Below, in pieces: positions 20,424-30,697 of a stretch of DNA of 64,000 bases. The stretch is from Schistocerca nitens. Its lineage: Eukaryota > Arthropoda > Insecta > Orthoptera > Acrididae. The notes beneath the pieces are model-generated. The model ran no database searches. It was not told the origin of the DNA and was given only the letters and a program-made list of their open reading frames with translations. Numbering within the stretch: the first letter of the stretch is position 1; the number at the start of each line of letters is the position of its first letter. A program made the translations under genes and the position numbers. Location of the stretch: contig NC_064621.1 in NCBI RefSeq assembly GCF_023898315.1, positions 128,710,521 to 128,774,520 of the forward strand, read 5' to 3'.

Positions 20424-21505
20424 TCTACATTTATACTCCGCAAGCCACCCATCGGTGTGTGGCGGAGGGCACTTTACGCGCCACTGTCATTACCTCCCTT
20501 TCCTGTTCCAGTCGCGTATGGTTCGCGCGGAGAACGACTGCCGGAAAGCCTCCGTGCGCGCTCGAATCACTCTAATTTTACATTCGGGAGGTATAAGTAG
20601 GGGGAAGCAATATATTCGATACCTCATCCAGAAACGCACCCTCTCGAAACCTGGACAGCAAGCTACACCGCGAGGCAGGGCGCCTCTCTTGCAGAGTCTG
20701 CCACTTTGCTAAACATCTCCGTAACGCTATCACGCTTACCAAATAACCATGTGACGAAACTCGCCGCTCTTCTTTGGATCTTCTCTATCTCCTCTGTCAA
20801 TCCGACCTGGTACGGAACCCACACTGATCAGCAATACTCAAGTATAGGTCGCACGAGTGTTTTGTAAGCCACCTCCTTTGTTGACGGACTACATTTTCTA
20901 AGGACTCTCCCAATGAATCTCAACCTGGTACCCGCCTTACCAACAATTAATTTTATATGATAATTCCACTTCAAATCGTTCCGTACGCATACTCCCAGAT
21001 ATTTTACAGAAGTATCTGGTACCAGTGTTTGTTCCGCTATCATATAATGATACAATAAAGGATCTTTATTTCTGTATATTCGCAATACGTTACATTTGTC
21101 TATGTTAAGGGTCAGTTGCCACTCCCTGCACCAAGTGCCTATCCGCTGTAGATCTTCCTGGGTTTCGTTGCAATTTTCTAATGCTGCAACTTCTCTGTAT
21201 ACTACAGCATCATCCGCGAAAAGCCGCATGGAACTTCCGACACTATCTACTAAGTCATTTATATATATTGTGAAAAGCAATGGTCCCATAACACTCCCCT
21301 GTGGCACGCCAGAGGTAACTTTAACGTCTGTAGACGTCTCTCCATTGAGAACAACATGCTGTGTTCTGTTTGCTAAAAACTCTTCAACCCAGCCACACAG
21401 CTAGTCTGATATTCCGTAGGCTCTTACTTTGTTTATCAGGTGACAGTGTGGAACTGTATCGAACGCCTTCCGGAAATCAAGGAAAATGGCATCTACCTTT
21501 CTGAG
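20424..21505 (-). mobile_element. 5'-truncated CR1/Jockey-like LINE
   Basis: The minus strand starts inside the reverse transcriptase palm at DFRKAFDTVPH (about 21480), continues through SGVPQGSVMGPLLF and RLFADDAVVY (FADD catalytic box, near 21215), then SVKYLGVCV and RPILEYC, and can be followed to about 20580. The 3' end is a noncoding GC-rich tail ending near 20424. In-frame stops include one after ISD (near 21400) and one after EYC (near 20826). The endonuclease and the 5' half are absent, as usual for dead-on-arrival LINE copies. It interrupts the gypsy element between protease and reverse transcriptase. Confidence 0.85.
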
Positions 21506-21948
21506 TAATATGTGCAACAAAATTGTTAGCCTTGCGTAAACCTTCAGAAAAGAGTTCCAGAAATTCTTTTAGCAAGCTAGCTAGCTACACTGTCTTTTCC
21601 ACGGAATGCAGTCACTGGCAACAAATGGTCTTGAATTTTAAAGCCAAACAAATCAAATGAATCAAGAGCAAATATGTTCTCACAATCGCGTTATTGTAGC
21701 ACCATAAAAGTCACTGTAGCGGATGCGAGCGATACATGGCCGGCAAAGTACATTTTTCCAAGATCGGGAATGTCTTGTCCATTACAAGTCGTCAGATGCG
21801 TGCTAGTTTTAGACGGACGTGGGGTGCCTAACAGTTCATATGTGTGACGATTTAGCAATGTGACAAAGTCACCCATGTTCAACTGAAATTTCACACGTTT
21901 CCCACAAAGAAGTAATCGAACAAACAATTTGTTGGACTGGTGAATCAC
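21506..21948 (-). pseudogene. Gypsy aspartic protease remnant
   Basis: On the minus strand, KFQLNMGDFVTLLN aligns with the protease active-site segment (KFxLDTGAxVTLL in relatives), so the catalytic Asp-Thr-Gly has become Asn-Met-Gly. A stop follows VTFMVLQ near 21691, and the linker to reverse transcriptase continues as LDSFDLFGFKI and SLLKEFLELF until the LINE insertion at 21505. Confidence 0.65.
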
Positions 21949-22255
21949 TGAAGAAACGGCTCACGTGCCAGTTTTGTGAATGCCGGTTGCAGACTTTGAA
22001 AATGCTGCGTTGTTGACATGGGCCTTGAGGCGAGATTTTTGTGAGTGGGCCGAATTCTTATGTTCGTTCCATTGCAAACATATGGACTGTACATGTCCTT
22101 TCCTGCCACAAACACTGACCTTGTCGGGAGGGCAGTCTTAGCGTTTGTGCCATGAAAAAACATCGAGGGGAAGACTTATTTCTTTTCGCCTGTGTAGCCG
22201 CCTGTTTGGCGAGCTGCTTACGCGGCGTGGAGCGTTGTTTATTCTGCGTGGCGAG

Positions 22256-22286
22256 CACAAGCTGCCATGGAGTGTGGCAGCTTGTG
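22256..22286. repeat. Perfect 12-bp hairpin beside a SINE junction
   Basis: CACAAGCTGCCA (22256-22267) and TGGCAGCTTGTG (22275-22286) are exact complements around a 7-base loop. The SINE at 22287 starts immediately after the right arm. Confidence 0.85.
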
Positions 22287-22480
22287 GTTCAAATGGCTCA
22301 GAGCACTGTGGGACTTAACATCTGAGGTCATCAGTCCCCTAGAGCTTAGAACTGCTTAAGCCTAACTAACCTAAGGACATCACACACATCCATGCCCGAG
22401 GCAGGATTCGAATCTGCGACAATAACAGCAGCGCGGTTCCGGACTGAAGCGCCTAGAACCGATTGGCCACCGCGGCCGGC
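22287..22480 (-). mobile_element. tRNA-derived SINE (family A)
   Basis: A complete reverse-orientation copy: starts GTTCAAATGGCTCAGAGCAC, contains ACCTAAGGACATCACACACA and ATTCGAATCTGCGAC, and ends CACCGCGGCCGGC. No clear target duplication was found. It lies in the gypsy gag region. Confidence 0.85.
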
Positions 22481-23059
22481 ACCGGAATCGTACTGACCTA
22501 GAATTTGCACTGCCTACTGAAATGATAGATCAGACTATTTCAAAATCTACTATTCTGAGTTTGACATCAGGTACATTGTATATGATCACGTCACGCAACA
22601 TAGCATCTGAATATAAAGCACCACAAGCGCATTTGAATTTGCATTTCCTCATCATACGCTCCAAATCAGTTACCCAATCTCAATAAGTTTGTTCTGACCG
22701 CTTTTTACAATTAAAGAATTGATACCTAGCTGCTACCATATTTGCTTGTTGGTCATAATAGCTGGTTAGCAAATCTACAACCTGTTCATACGAAAGTTCG
22801 CTCGGGGTGGCGTTAGGGAAAAGTGTTTGAGTTACGCCGTTCACTGCACTTTCTATCGTTGAGAGAAAGTAATACCTCTTCACAGTACCTGGTACTATCC
22901 ATTTGGACTTGTTATTCTACCGTGCTATCTCCCTTCTTTCGTGTTGTCTACTTGTGGTGCTCAGGTGACTAATTGTCTATGCTCTCGGCCAAACTGCCAG
23001 CCACCACTGGTTCTGAACTCATTCCTGGATTTTGTCCAGTTCTGCCACTATAGTTTCGT

Positions 23060-24470
23060 TTACTCGAATTCTAATTTTCCCATTCTTCCTTCTTTATCAA
23101 CACAGTTATTGCAGTTGGGATCCACATTGAAGTACCTGCAAAATGGCACACTAGTATGGCTTTGGTTCTGCGTTTTGCACATATAGCCGTTGAGCAGAGA
23201 AGTTTGTGAGAGAGTATCCGTACAAAGTTGGCAGTAACGGGAACTGTGAATCTTCCTCGGCTAAAGCCTGTGTAGGTTCTTTAAGTGGCCTTTGTATATA
23301 AATAAACAATTGTAATGACTCTCATTCGCGCCGTCCCCGTACGGCAAAGACATCATAGGCAGATGTGATTATATCTGTGTAAGCTGACAGAAAACTGGAA
23401 GTTGGACTCACAATTTTTTCTGTACACCAATTGTTTTCTTCCCCGTACTCGCTGTCCTGTCGCTCTTTTGAGCTGTTGCGACGAAGACGTGTGTACTTGC
23501 ACTCTCCCAATTTTGTGTTAATTAAAAGTTATAATACGGGGAAGTCGGAAGTTTTCATTCTCCTACCGAGCTACGAGCTAATCTCTACACCCCGATGCGA
23601 CGAGGACTTGCATTTTTAAATGGCGTCTTCAGAGAAGAAGTCAACACGAAGAGAATATCCGACGCAGCCACGCCATCTTTGCTGTGCATCGTTAGGGAGA
23701 CGAGGTAAATATCAGGCCGTACACCAAAACTTAAAGGAATTAATCTTGAATCAATGTTCGAGAGCGGCCACAACGTTCCTTAACCCACACGCATCAATAT
23801 CTACGTGCGTTTCTGGACTTAAAATTTCGGGTGCGACTAAACATGCATTAGCATAATTACGTCATACCAAAGCACTGTCAAACTGTGTCTTTAATTCTGG
23901 ATCCATTATGTCTTCCTAATCGTCATCTATATCATATGACATCAGCAGAGAGCTCCTCGCACTCTTAGAAGTCCTACATGTATTCTTTCCCCCTACTGGC
24001 TTTATATTTCTGTCTTTAACAGTGGATCAACTTTTGCTCTCTTAATATTAATGGCGTTGCTTTTAATTTCAATTTAAGTTATTCTGATTTTTGTATATGC
24101 TAAATACGTCCTTCCAGTGAAGATTTCTTTTTGGACCTCACGATTTTCGTGCAGCTATTTCGTTTTAGCTTACCTGTGCCTCCTGCAGCTTTCATTCATA
24201 CATGGCTTGTACTGCCCTATACCTTTCTTTTGATAACAGCTTAGTGTTTCCTTCTTTCATCGAACAATTGGAATATTCCTTCTGTCACCAAATCATTCAT
24301 AGTAGTTACCTTCTTGTACAGAAATTTTCATGTCCTACTTCTATGATTGTACTTTTTAAGAATTTCCATTCCTCTTCAACTGAAGTGTCTACTGTGCTAT
24401 TATTATCCCAGATTCTACAATCTCAGCTAACTTATGGAGGATATCACCATTTCACAATGCTTTAATATCG
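23060..24470. other. Noncoding stretch, no recognised feature
   Basis: It is expected to include the 5' untranslated region and LTR of the gypsy element at its low end, but no copy of the putative 3' LTR sequence was found. The remainder is AT-rich without recognised motifs. Confidence 0.4.
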
Positions 24471-24840
24471 CATTTCCTTACACACTGTCTGTTCTTGTCG
24501 ATTTCCTTGCATGTCAGACTACTTTTAGTCATTGCTGAACTGTAGTCTGAATGTACAGCTGCTCCTGGTTATGCCTTTCACTCTAATATCCTACCTGCGA
24601 ATCTCTGTCTTTGCGTGATGCACTCCTGCTGGCGTTATCTTGCGTCTCCAGGCCTTTTCCAGGTGTACATCTTTCTACTGTGATACATGAACAGTGTATT
24701 TGCTAACACTAGCTGAAATTTATTGCAGAACTCTTTATTGTCTCTGATTCTGACTACCAAGTACATACTCTCCAAACTCAATGTTCTATTTTTTCCCATT
24801 CCATAGTGATCCATTTCGATGTTCATTTCCCTTTACATGT
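24470..24840 (-). pseudogene. LINE endonuclease remnant
   Basis: The minus strand reads FQLVLANTLFMYHSRKMYTW and then PGAAVHSDYSSAM. These fit the endonuclease/exonuclease/phosphatase domain of insect LINEs, where the wording ANTLFQxxxRRLYTWxSPDG and GADCGSDHxLL is usual; the SDH His is Tyr here. Several stops are present and neither end was defined. Confidence 0.5.
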
Positions 24841-24901
24841 TGAACTAGCCGTTCAGTACCGCCATATTATTTCGGTTCATCTTAATCATCTACTTATGAT
24901 G

Positions 24902-25143
24902 TCCATCCCCGGTAGCTGAATGGTCTGCGTGACGAGTTGTCAATCCTCTGGGCCCGGGTTCGATTCCTGCCTGGGCCGGGGATTTTCTCCACCCAGGGAC
25001 TGGGTATTGTGCTGACCTCATCATCATTCTATAATCCTCATCGACTGCAGGTCGCCGAAGTGGCGTCAAATTAAAAGACCAGCACACGGCGAACGGTCTG
25101 ACCGACCGGGAGCCCTAGCCATACGATTAAAATTAAAAAAAGA
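24902..25143 (+). mobile_element. tRNA-derived SINE (family C), full length
   Basis: The head CCCCGGTAGCTGAATGGTCT contains an A-box-like GTAGCTGAATGG; GGGTTCGATTCC is a B-box-like match. The body includes GACTGGGTATTGTGCTGACC and the end is A-rich (ATTAAAATTAAAAAAAG). A perfect 14-bp target duplication ATCTACTTATGATG lies at 24888-24901 and 25144-25157. Confidence 0.9.
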
Positions 25144-25296
25144 ATCTACTTATGATGGCAGCATGTATAAATAAACTAACATTATTGCTGTTTGTTTTCC
25201 GTTGATCGTGATGAGAACAATCCTGTCACTAAACTCTGGGCCGGAGATTTTCTCCACCCGGGGACTGGGTATTGTACTGACCTCATCATCATTCTA

Positions 25297-26631
25297 CGAG
25301 GGCGGTTCAGAAAGTAACCTCCGATTGGTCACAGTGCGGGTTGTGGGGGGAGTAGCGACGCCATCTGTGCGTTCACGCACTCAACAGGTCAGTCGGCATC
25401 AAGCCGTGGTCGAGTGAACGTCGTACCTGCGCTAGTTTAGTTTTTGTGGCAGTTTGAAATGTGTGCTGCAATAGAAAACCCCGCCAAATGTGAAGTGCGT
25501 GCTGTCATAAGGTTTTTTACAGCCAAAGGATATTCTGCAGCAGCTATTCATCATGAGCTTTGTGCCATGTATGTACCAAGAGTTATGAGTGAAGGAGTTG
25601 TCCGTGAATGGGTACGTTTATTTAAAAGTGGACGAGAAAACGTTCATGATGAAGAGAGGAGTGGTAGACCATCATTGGTGACTGACGAACTCGTTCAGAC
25701 AGTTGATGCAAAAGTTCGTGAAAATCGACGTTTCTCAATGTCGGAGTTGTCTACTGGTTTTCCACAGATTTCTAAGACTCTCTTGTACGAGATAGTGACA
25801 GCAAGATTGGGTTACCGTAAGTTCTGTGCACGATGGGTGCCCAAAATTCTTACCGACCACCACAAAACTCAAAGAATGGCCTCTGCACTAGACTTTCTGT
25901 CACGTTATGAGGATGAAGGAGAACCATTGTTAAACAGAATCGTGACCGGTGACGAAACCTGGATTAAGTACGTGAACCCTGAGACAAAAGAACAATCAAA
26001 GATGTGGGCACATTCAAATTCGCCTACCAAACCAAAAAAAGCCTCGCAAGATTTTTCTGCCAGAAAACTGATGGCAACGGTGTTTTGGGATGCCAAAGGG
26101 GTGTTGTTGGTTGAATTCATGGAACGTGGTACGACCATTAATCAAGACGTGTACTGTGAAACAATAAAAAAGTTACGACGGGCTATACAGAACAAATGCC
26201 GTGGTATGCTGACTTCCGGTATCGTTTTTTTGCACGATAACGCCCGTCCTCACTCTGCTCGCAGAACAACGGCCCTTCTTGAGTCCTTCAAGTGGGACGT
26301 TATCAACCATCCACCTTACAGCCCAGACCTGACGCCAAGTGATTATCACCTCTTCATGCATTTGAAGAAATGGCTCGGGTCACAGCGGTTTGATGACGAC
26401 GAAGAGCTCAAAGATGCGGTCACAGGCTGGCTCCAGGCACAAGCGGGTGATTTTTATGCAGAAGGAATTTCAAATCTTGTGAAGAGATACGATAAGTGCC
26501 TCAATCGCTATGGAGACTATGTAGAAAAATAGTGCAAAGATGTAGTTGTAAGATGTATATATTAAAATATTTTTATTTAACTTGGTGTATTTTTTTAAAT
26601 CAACCGGAGGTTACTTTCTGAACGGCCCTCG
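25297..26631 (+). mobile_element. Full-length mariner element, 1335 bp
   Basis: Inverted repeats of about 28 bp start CGAGGGCGGTTCAGAAAGTA at 25297 and, inverted, at 26631 (CGAGGGCCGTTCAGAAAGTA), with two mismatches. TA duplications are at 25295-25296 and 26632-26633. It holds one uninterrupted transposase ORF. Confidence 0.95.
25459..26532 (+). CDS. Mariner transposase, intact with DD34D triad
   Basis: The 357-aa product starts at the ATG at 25459 (MCAAIENPAK); there is no ATG further upstream in frame. Residues 1-115 form the paired HTH DNA-binding region; WVPKILT is the linker. The catalytic triad is complete: Asp165 (VTGDETW), Asp260 (FLHDNARPH) and Asp295 (YSPDLTPSDYHLF), with 34 residues between the last two. 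It ends YGDYVEK, as mariners do. Length, triad and unbroken frame are what an active enzyme needs. It differs clearly in sequence from the 11079 transposase, so it is a separate family. Activity itself is not shown by sequence. Confidence 0.95.
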   Translation: MCAAIENPAKCEVRAVIRFFTAKGYSAAAIHHELCAMYVPRVMSEGVVREWVRLFKSGRENVHDEERSGRPSLVTDELVQTVDAKVRENRRFSMSELSTGFPQISKTLLYEIVTARLGYRKFCARWVPKILTDHHKTQRMASALDFLSRYEDEGEPLLNRIVTGDETWIKYVNPETKEQSKMWAHSNSPTKPKKASQDFSARKLMATVFWDAKGVLLVEFMERGTTINQDVYCETIKKLRRAIQNKCRGMLTSGIVFLHDNARPHSARRTTALLESFKWDVINHPPYSPDLTPSDYHLFMHLKKWLGSQRFDDDEELKDAVTGWLQAQAGDFYAEGISNLVKRYDKCLNRYGDYVEK

Positions 26632-26652
26632 TATAATCCTCATCGACTGCAC

Positions 26653-27089
26653 ACTATTTGTCCTAACTTCTTATTTGTAAATAATGGTACACCCGTTATA
26701 CCGCTTTCTCTTGCTGCTTGGGGTCTTATCCTATACCCGTGTCATCAGAAATCCTTATGTTCGTTCAGTCCGATGAAAATATCTGTACACGCGTATGTAA
26801 TGTGGATTTGATCAGCAGATAACAAGCCACACGGTCCTGCCAGTACAAAAGAAGGCGTGGTGTGTTGTTTGACAGTAGAGAAGTAATAACATCAGAAAGG
26901 GTCAGTTAGGCGATCACAGTGACTCCGAACGTGGATCCCCACCTGGGTAACAAATCGATCAGGAATATTTCGTCCTTCTAAAGTTACCCTGATCAGCTGA
27001 TGCTGATGTGATTGTAAACTGAAAACACTAAGGAACGACCACACTCGAATCAAGATCAGGCAGATCTCACGTACTGACCGGCAGAGACT
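26653..27089. other. Noncoding stretch, no recognised feature
   Basis: Nothing was recognised between the SINE/mariner composite and the LTR element; it is flanking DNA of the LTR element insertion. Confidence 0.4.
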
Positions 27090-27093
27090 GCTG

Positions 27094-28322
27094 TGTAACA
27101 ATTCTGATACTAAATGTAACTGGGTTTTCTCTTTTGATGCTAGTCAATCGTCAGGATCAGCATTCTAAAGCATTATGTCAGGGTGAAAATACTAAATAAA
27201 TTCATTTTTCTGACTTAACAACATGTGGGCAGGGTGGGTTCTTCCTTGGCTTGGATATGAGGTAGAATGAAACATCACTTTTACATAAGATAACTTTTAT
27301 TGAGGATTTTTACAACTGTTTCTTACTCGATGTTCTGGCTCGGAGAGCGGCAGCTGTGTCGTTTGCGAAGTCTTCTGCTGCGGTAGCGGCGGCGGCGGCG
27401 TCTGATTACGCGTGGCAGTGTGTATCTCGTGTCGCCGTCTCGCCCAGTTGACTGGAGACGCGCAGCGCGAGGTGGCCCATTTAATTATTGCGAGCGAAGT
27501 CGTGTATCGGATGGTGATACCTTGGATGTGGCGTCCGAGTGTTTCTCCTCTCTAAGCGGCCGCGTGTGTTGTGCGTCGGCCAGCGGAGCGGCGCGGCGGG
27601 GTAAGGCCAGTGTCCTGGACTCGAACAACGGACTCCTGCTTGCCAGTCTTCGGCTGTCAGATCTTCATCCCAGCTCACAGGTGACTGCTGATGTGAGGCC
27701 GTCTCCTTCCCGTCCTCACGAGTCACCCGGGTATGTAAAAATCAGACTTCAAATACCTTTTAACTTCTGTCTTCTGGCGCCGCGGCTGCTGCTTACCATT
27801 CCATTACAGCGGCGGACTTGGTGCGTCTGTGCATGATGCAGTCTCTTCTTGCATGACGGTCTTCAGCACCGAAACTGACTGAAAACTACTGCTACGCTTC
27901 TTCACTTCTTCGTCTTCTTCATCTCTCGTCTCTCGGGCCCACTGCGTCTCGCGTATTTATTCACTTCAGTTTACTGGAGGTGAACGACTTCACGGTCATT
28001 GCCTCTTCTGTCACGTTGAGAAGCTTCTCGAAGAATCTTCTTAACGTCGGCCATTGGCTCTTGGAATGTAGGCGAGGGTCTTTGATCACATGCAACAACT
28101 GAGAAACACGTAAGCCGGTCGGGCGATGCCCTGACGGCTGAATCGACAGCGCCCGCTTATGTGGAACGGGCTGACTTCACAGTCATTGTCTCTTCTGCTC
28201 TGCTGTTCTGCCCGCTGTTTGCCAGTATGTAACTCTCTAAACAAAACCAAGTATTTCATTTATATTCTAATTTCTACTTCACTTTGATTTCACTAATTTA
28301 TTTACTTAAGTACCACTCAACA
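27094..28322 (-). repeat. 3' LTR of the errantivirus-like element
   Basis: 1229 bp, plus-strand start TGTAACAATTCTGATAC and end AGTACCACTCAACA. Near identical to the copy at 35395-36601. It contains about 22-27 bp more, around 27535-27570 (TTTCTCCTCTCTAAGCGG), located between short GTGTT repeats, which suggests a slippage deletion in the other LTR. Short ORFs inside are spurious. Confidence 0.95.
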
Positions 28323-28386
28323 TTCCTCCACCCTTCGGAGAAATTCACCCTCGAATTTACCACTCAATATTCTTCCACTCTTCACA
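28311..28386 (-). promoter_or_regulatory. Polypurine tract and a duplicated PPT/U3 junction
   Basis: Just inside the 3' LTR the sense strand reads GAAGGGTGGAGGAA directly before the LTR start TGTTGAGTGG, which is the expected plus-strand primer. About 48 bp upstream the same arrangement recurs in mutated form (GAAGAGTGGAAGAATATTG followed by AGTGGTA; 28359-28386). The junction itself is therefore duplicated. Confidence 0.75.
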
Positions 28387-30568
28387 CGGCAAAAGCACTA
28401 ACACAAGCAATGAAAACTCTCGAGTTAGAAGATTACACACGCTTCACATTAAGTATGTTGAAAATATTTTATCACTTTACTAAAGCACTCTACGGTCATG
28501 AATCACATAGTGTACACATAAATCGTTGTAATAAGTGTAACAAATCTTGATGACAATGAATAAACGAAAATAGATTATTCACTTAGAAAATTACATAGCA
28601 ACACCTGTTTCATCTACCCTATATTAATGCATGAATATCTATTCTACAGTATTGTTTACTTTAACATAAGACTGTTTCGTAAAGAGTGAAGTACAATAAA
28701 CAAAATTAATACACTAATGCTCAAAAGAAACCACTGAAGTACACCAGTAAAGAGTGTGGTATCCAGTTAACAGGGATTTGATGAAGTAGTATATTATTAT
28801 TTGGCTTATTTTTTCGTCTTAAATAAAAGAAAACTGTACAAAGCAGATACACCAACACAAAGGTTCCAGATATACCCGTTCCTAGCATTATAATTTTAGT
28901 TTTGTGTTCACCTTTTAATTTTAAGACATGTTGCATCATAACATTGGCATAAATTTTGCCTTGCTGTGAGTTTATGAACATATCTAATGACTTCAGATGG
29001 GAACTGTCAAGGGAGTCATTGAGGTAGGACAGGTTTTGTGTAGGAAATGCTTGCATGGTGTTTCTGGCCAATAAATTAGAGGGAAGGATGAATTAACATT
29101 AGTTGTACCAGAGATTGTTGCGGGTAAATGAAAATTCGCTCCTGAGATGGAACATAACGTGCCGCTAATTATTAGCCCGCTTCCATGAAGTTCAAAATGT
29201 TGTAATGTTTTAGCTACACTGGTCTCATAACATTGTGCTAAAATATCAGTTGGATTACTGACTGCATATAACCAGTAATTTTCTACTCGCTCCAAAAAAC
29301 ATGATGTGGAAGTTAATATATCGCGTGGGCAATTGATGGCGTCAGATTGTTCGAAAAATAATTGAGATTCACAACTATTGGTATGTAATTGGATTGCGCG
29401 AGATGGACATATAATAACTTGTTCGGATATGCAACTATTTAATTCAGAAGTTGTCATTACCGTGCTCGTATTGGTTGTTTGGGAGATTAAAAATACTTGG
29501 TGTGTTCGGAACTGTATAAATTTATTTATTTTGCCCCATTTTACCAGTAATGAGTGTACTCTGTAACAGTCACATATACCCATTTTATCTGTAACCGGGA
29601 AAGATATATGAACTCGTATTCTTGCATTATCTGTGTCAACTAGTACTGTAGCTAAGTGGTAATACTGTGGTAAATATCTGCAGGAAATATTAACTGTAGT
29701 GAATCTGGCAATTGTTTTTCAATTTTAACTAATAATGAGATGAATGTAACCGGCGATATTAACGTGGGTGACAAATGTCCCTGTACTGCATAGTGGATGG
29801 CTTCCTTTAATTCCTCCACTGCCAGCTGTGCATCTATCACTTGATCAGTGAGTAGCCTAAGCGATCTTCCTACTGCAAGTTTCTTATCCACAATATCGAG
29901 CCTTGTTTGTATGACCTTTAGGTCTTTATTCAGCGTAGCAGTAGTAGCTAGAAGATAATCGTTTAATTCTTGGGTGAGGTTCCTGTTGACCTTGGTATTA
30001 GTAAAAACTGTTTGCTCCAATCCGTTTAATCTTGTCGTGTGCCATTCTATAGTCCCTTTATTTAATTCCGCGGTACTCTCTATGTTCTGTAATGAATTAT
30101 TTAACTGATTAATATCTTCGTTATCCGCTGTACCGAAAATGGTCTTTAGTAGTTTACCTCCTGCGTCCACCCATCCACGTTTAGCTCGTTTAACGGTCTG
30201 CGGAAGTATATCTTGTAACTGACGCAGCTGTCCTCTCAACTATTCGTATGAGTAGTGTAATGTTTTAAATTCACTGGATATTTCTTCAAAAATCTCTGGT
30301 GAACTTGCCCTTTCATGTAGCGTATCAAATTCTAATTCAGGGTTCTTAGTTCATTACGTAAGGCCCATAAATTATACTCTAATGAAATAGTCCACTTGTG
30401 ACTGGTCAGAATTACAGTACCCTGTTTTACAAAAATTACACCACTCATCAACTGGTTGATCTGTAGTCCGTTGTTCGTATTAGTCAATAATGCAATTATG
30501 ATGACCAGTACAGTCACAATGTAGTTGTCCATTATGCTAGAGGCGTTACCCGAAAAAGCAAACAACAT
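28323..30568 (-). pseudogene. env of the errantivirus-like element, broken
   Basis: Three main open segments (30568-30332, 30239-29652, 29583-28721 with overlapping frames) form a decayed envelope glycoprotein gene. The first segment has a hydrophobic stretch suited to a signal peptide (VTVLVIIIALL). The second holds a furin-type cleavage site RAKRG followed by a fusion-peptide-like WVDAGGKLLKTIFG and a long helical region; this matches the F-protein class shared by baculoviruses and errantiviruses. The last segment contains a transmembrane helix (GISGTFVLVYLLCTVFFYL) and a basic tail. About 400 bp without a gene separate env from the LTR. Stops and frame changes make it nonfunctional. Confidence 0.8.
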
Positions 30569-30697
30569 TGTTATGGACCTACCAACCTAGTAAAAACAAA
30601 AACAAAGAAAAGAAGGAATACGTTGTTAACTAAAAGATCTACATGTTTCTATGTTCAACTATTCTTTCTTAAAAAATTAACCATTATCATGTATTAA

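Larger units (their letters stand above)
21949..23025 (-). pseudogene. Gypsy gag remnant
   Basis: The likely start is an ATG near 23021 (MSSEPVVAGS). A capsid-like helical segment is readable at 22680-22883 (SYEQVVDLLTSYYDQQANMV, AARYQFFNC), then CGALYSDAMLRDVI-like sequence near 22600. A SINE interrupts it at 22287-22480. The downstream part (21950-22250) is basic with scattered Cys but no intact CCHC knuckle. Frames are broken throughout. Confidence 0.6.
17222..23060 (-). mobile_element. Ty3/gypsy LTR retrotransposon, decayed and multiply interrupted
   Basis: From high to low coordinates the minus strand carries gag, protease, reverse transcriptase, RNase H and integrase fragments in the Ty3/gypsy order. 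It is interrupted by SINEs at 22287-22480, 19969-20165 and 17301-17502 and by a truncated LINE at 20424-21505. A purine-rich tract (complement of TTCCTTCCCACC, 17231-17242) lies beside the putative 3' LTR start at 17221. The 5' LTR was not found. Each domain carries stops or frameshifts. Confidence 0.75.
25237..26652 (+). mobile_element. Partial family C SINE split by a mariner
   Basis: 25237-25296 matches family C from GGGCCGGAGATTTTCTCCAC to CATCATCATTCTA, and 26634 to about 26652 resumes with TAATCCTCATCGACTGCA. In the intact copy at 24902 these are continuous (CATTCTATAATCCTC), so the mariner inserted at the TA. Head and tail of this SINE are missing. Confidence 0.85.

Noticed and set aside
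23060..23340. 5' LTR of the 17-23 kb gypsy element
   Set aside because: No segment matching the putative 3' LTR sequence (15500-15838 or 17214-17221) was found there.
27420..27836. Open frames inside the LTRs (also 35598-36115)
   Set aside because: They occur in both LTRs and on both strands because of GC-rich composition, and have no similarity to known LTR proteins.
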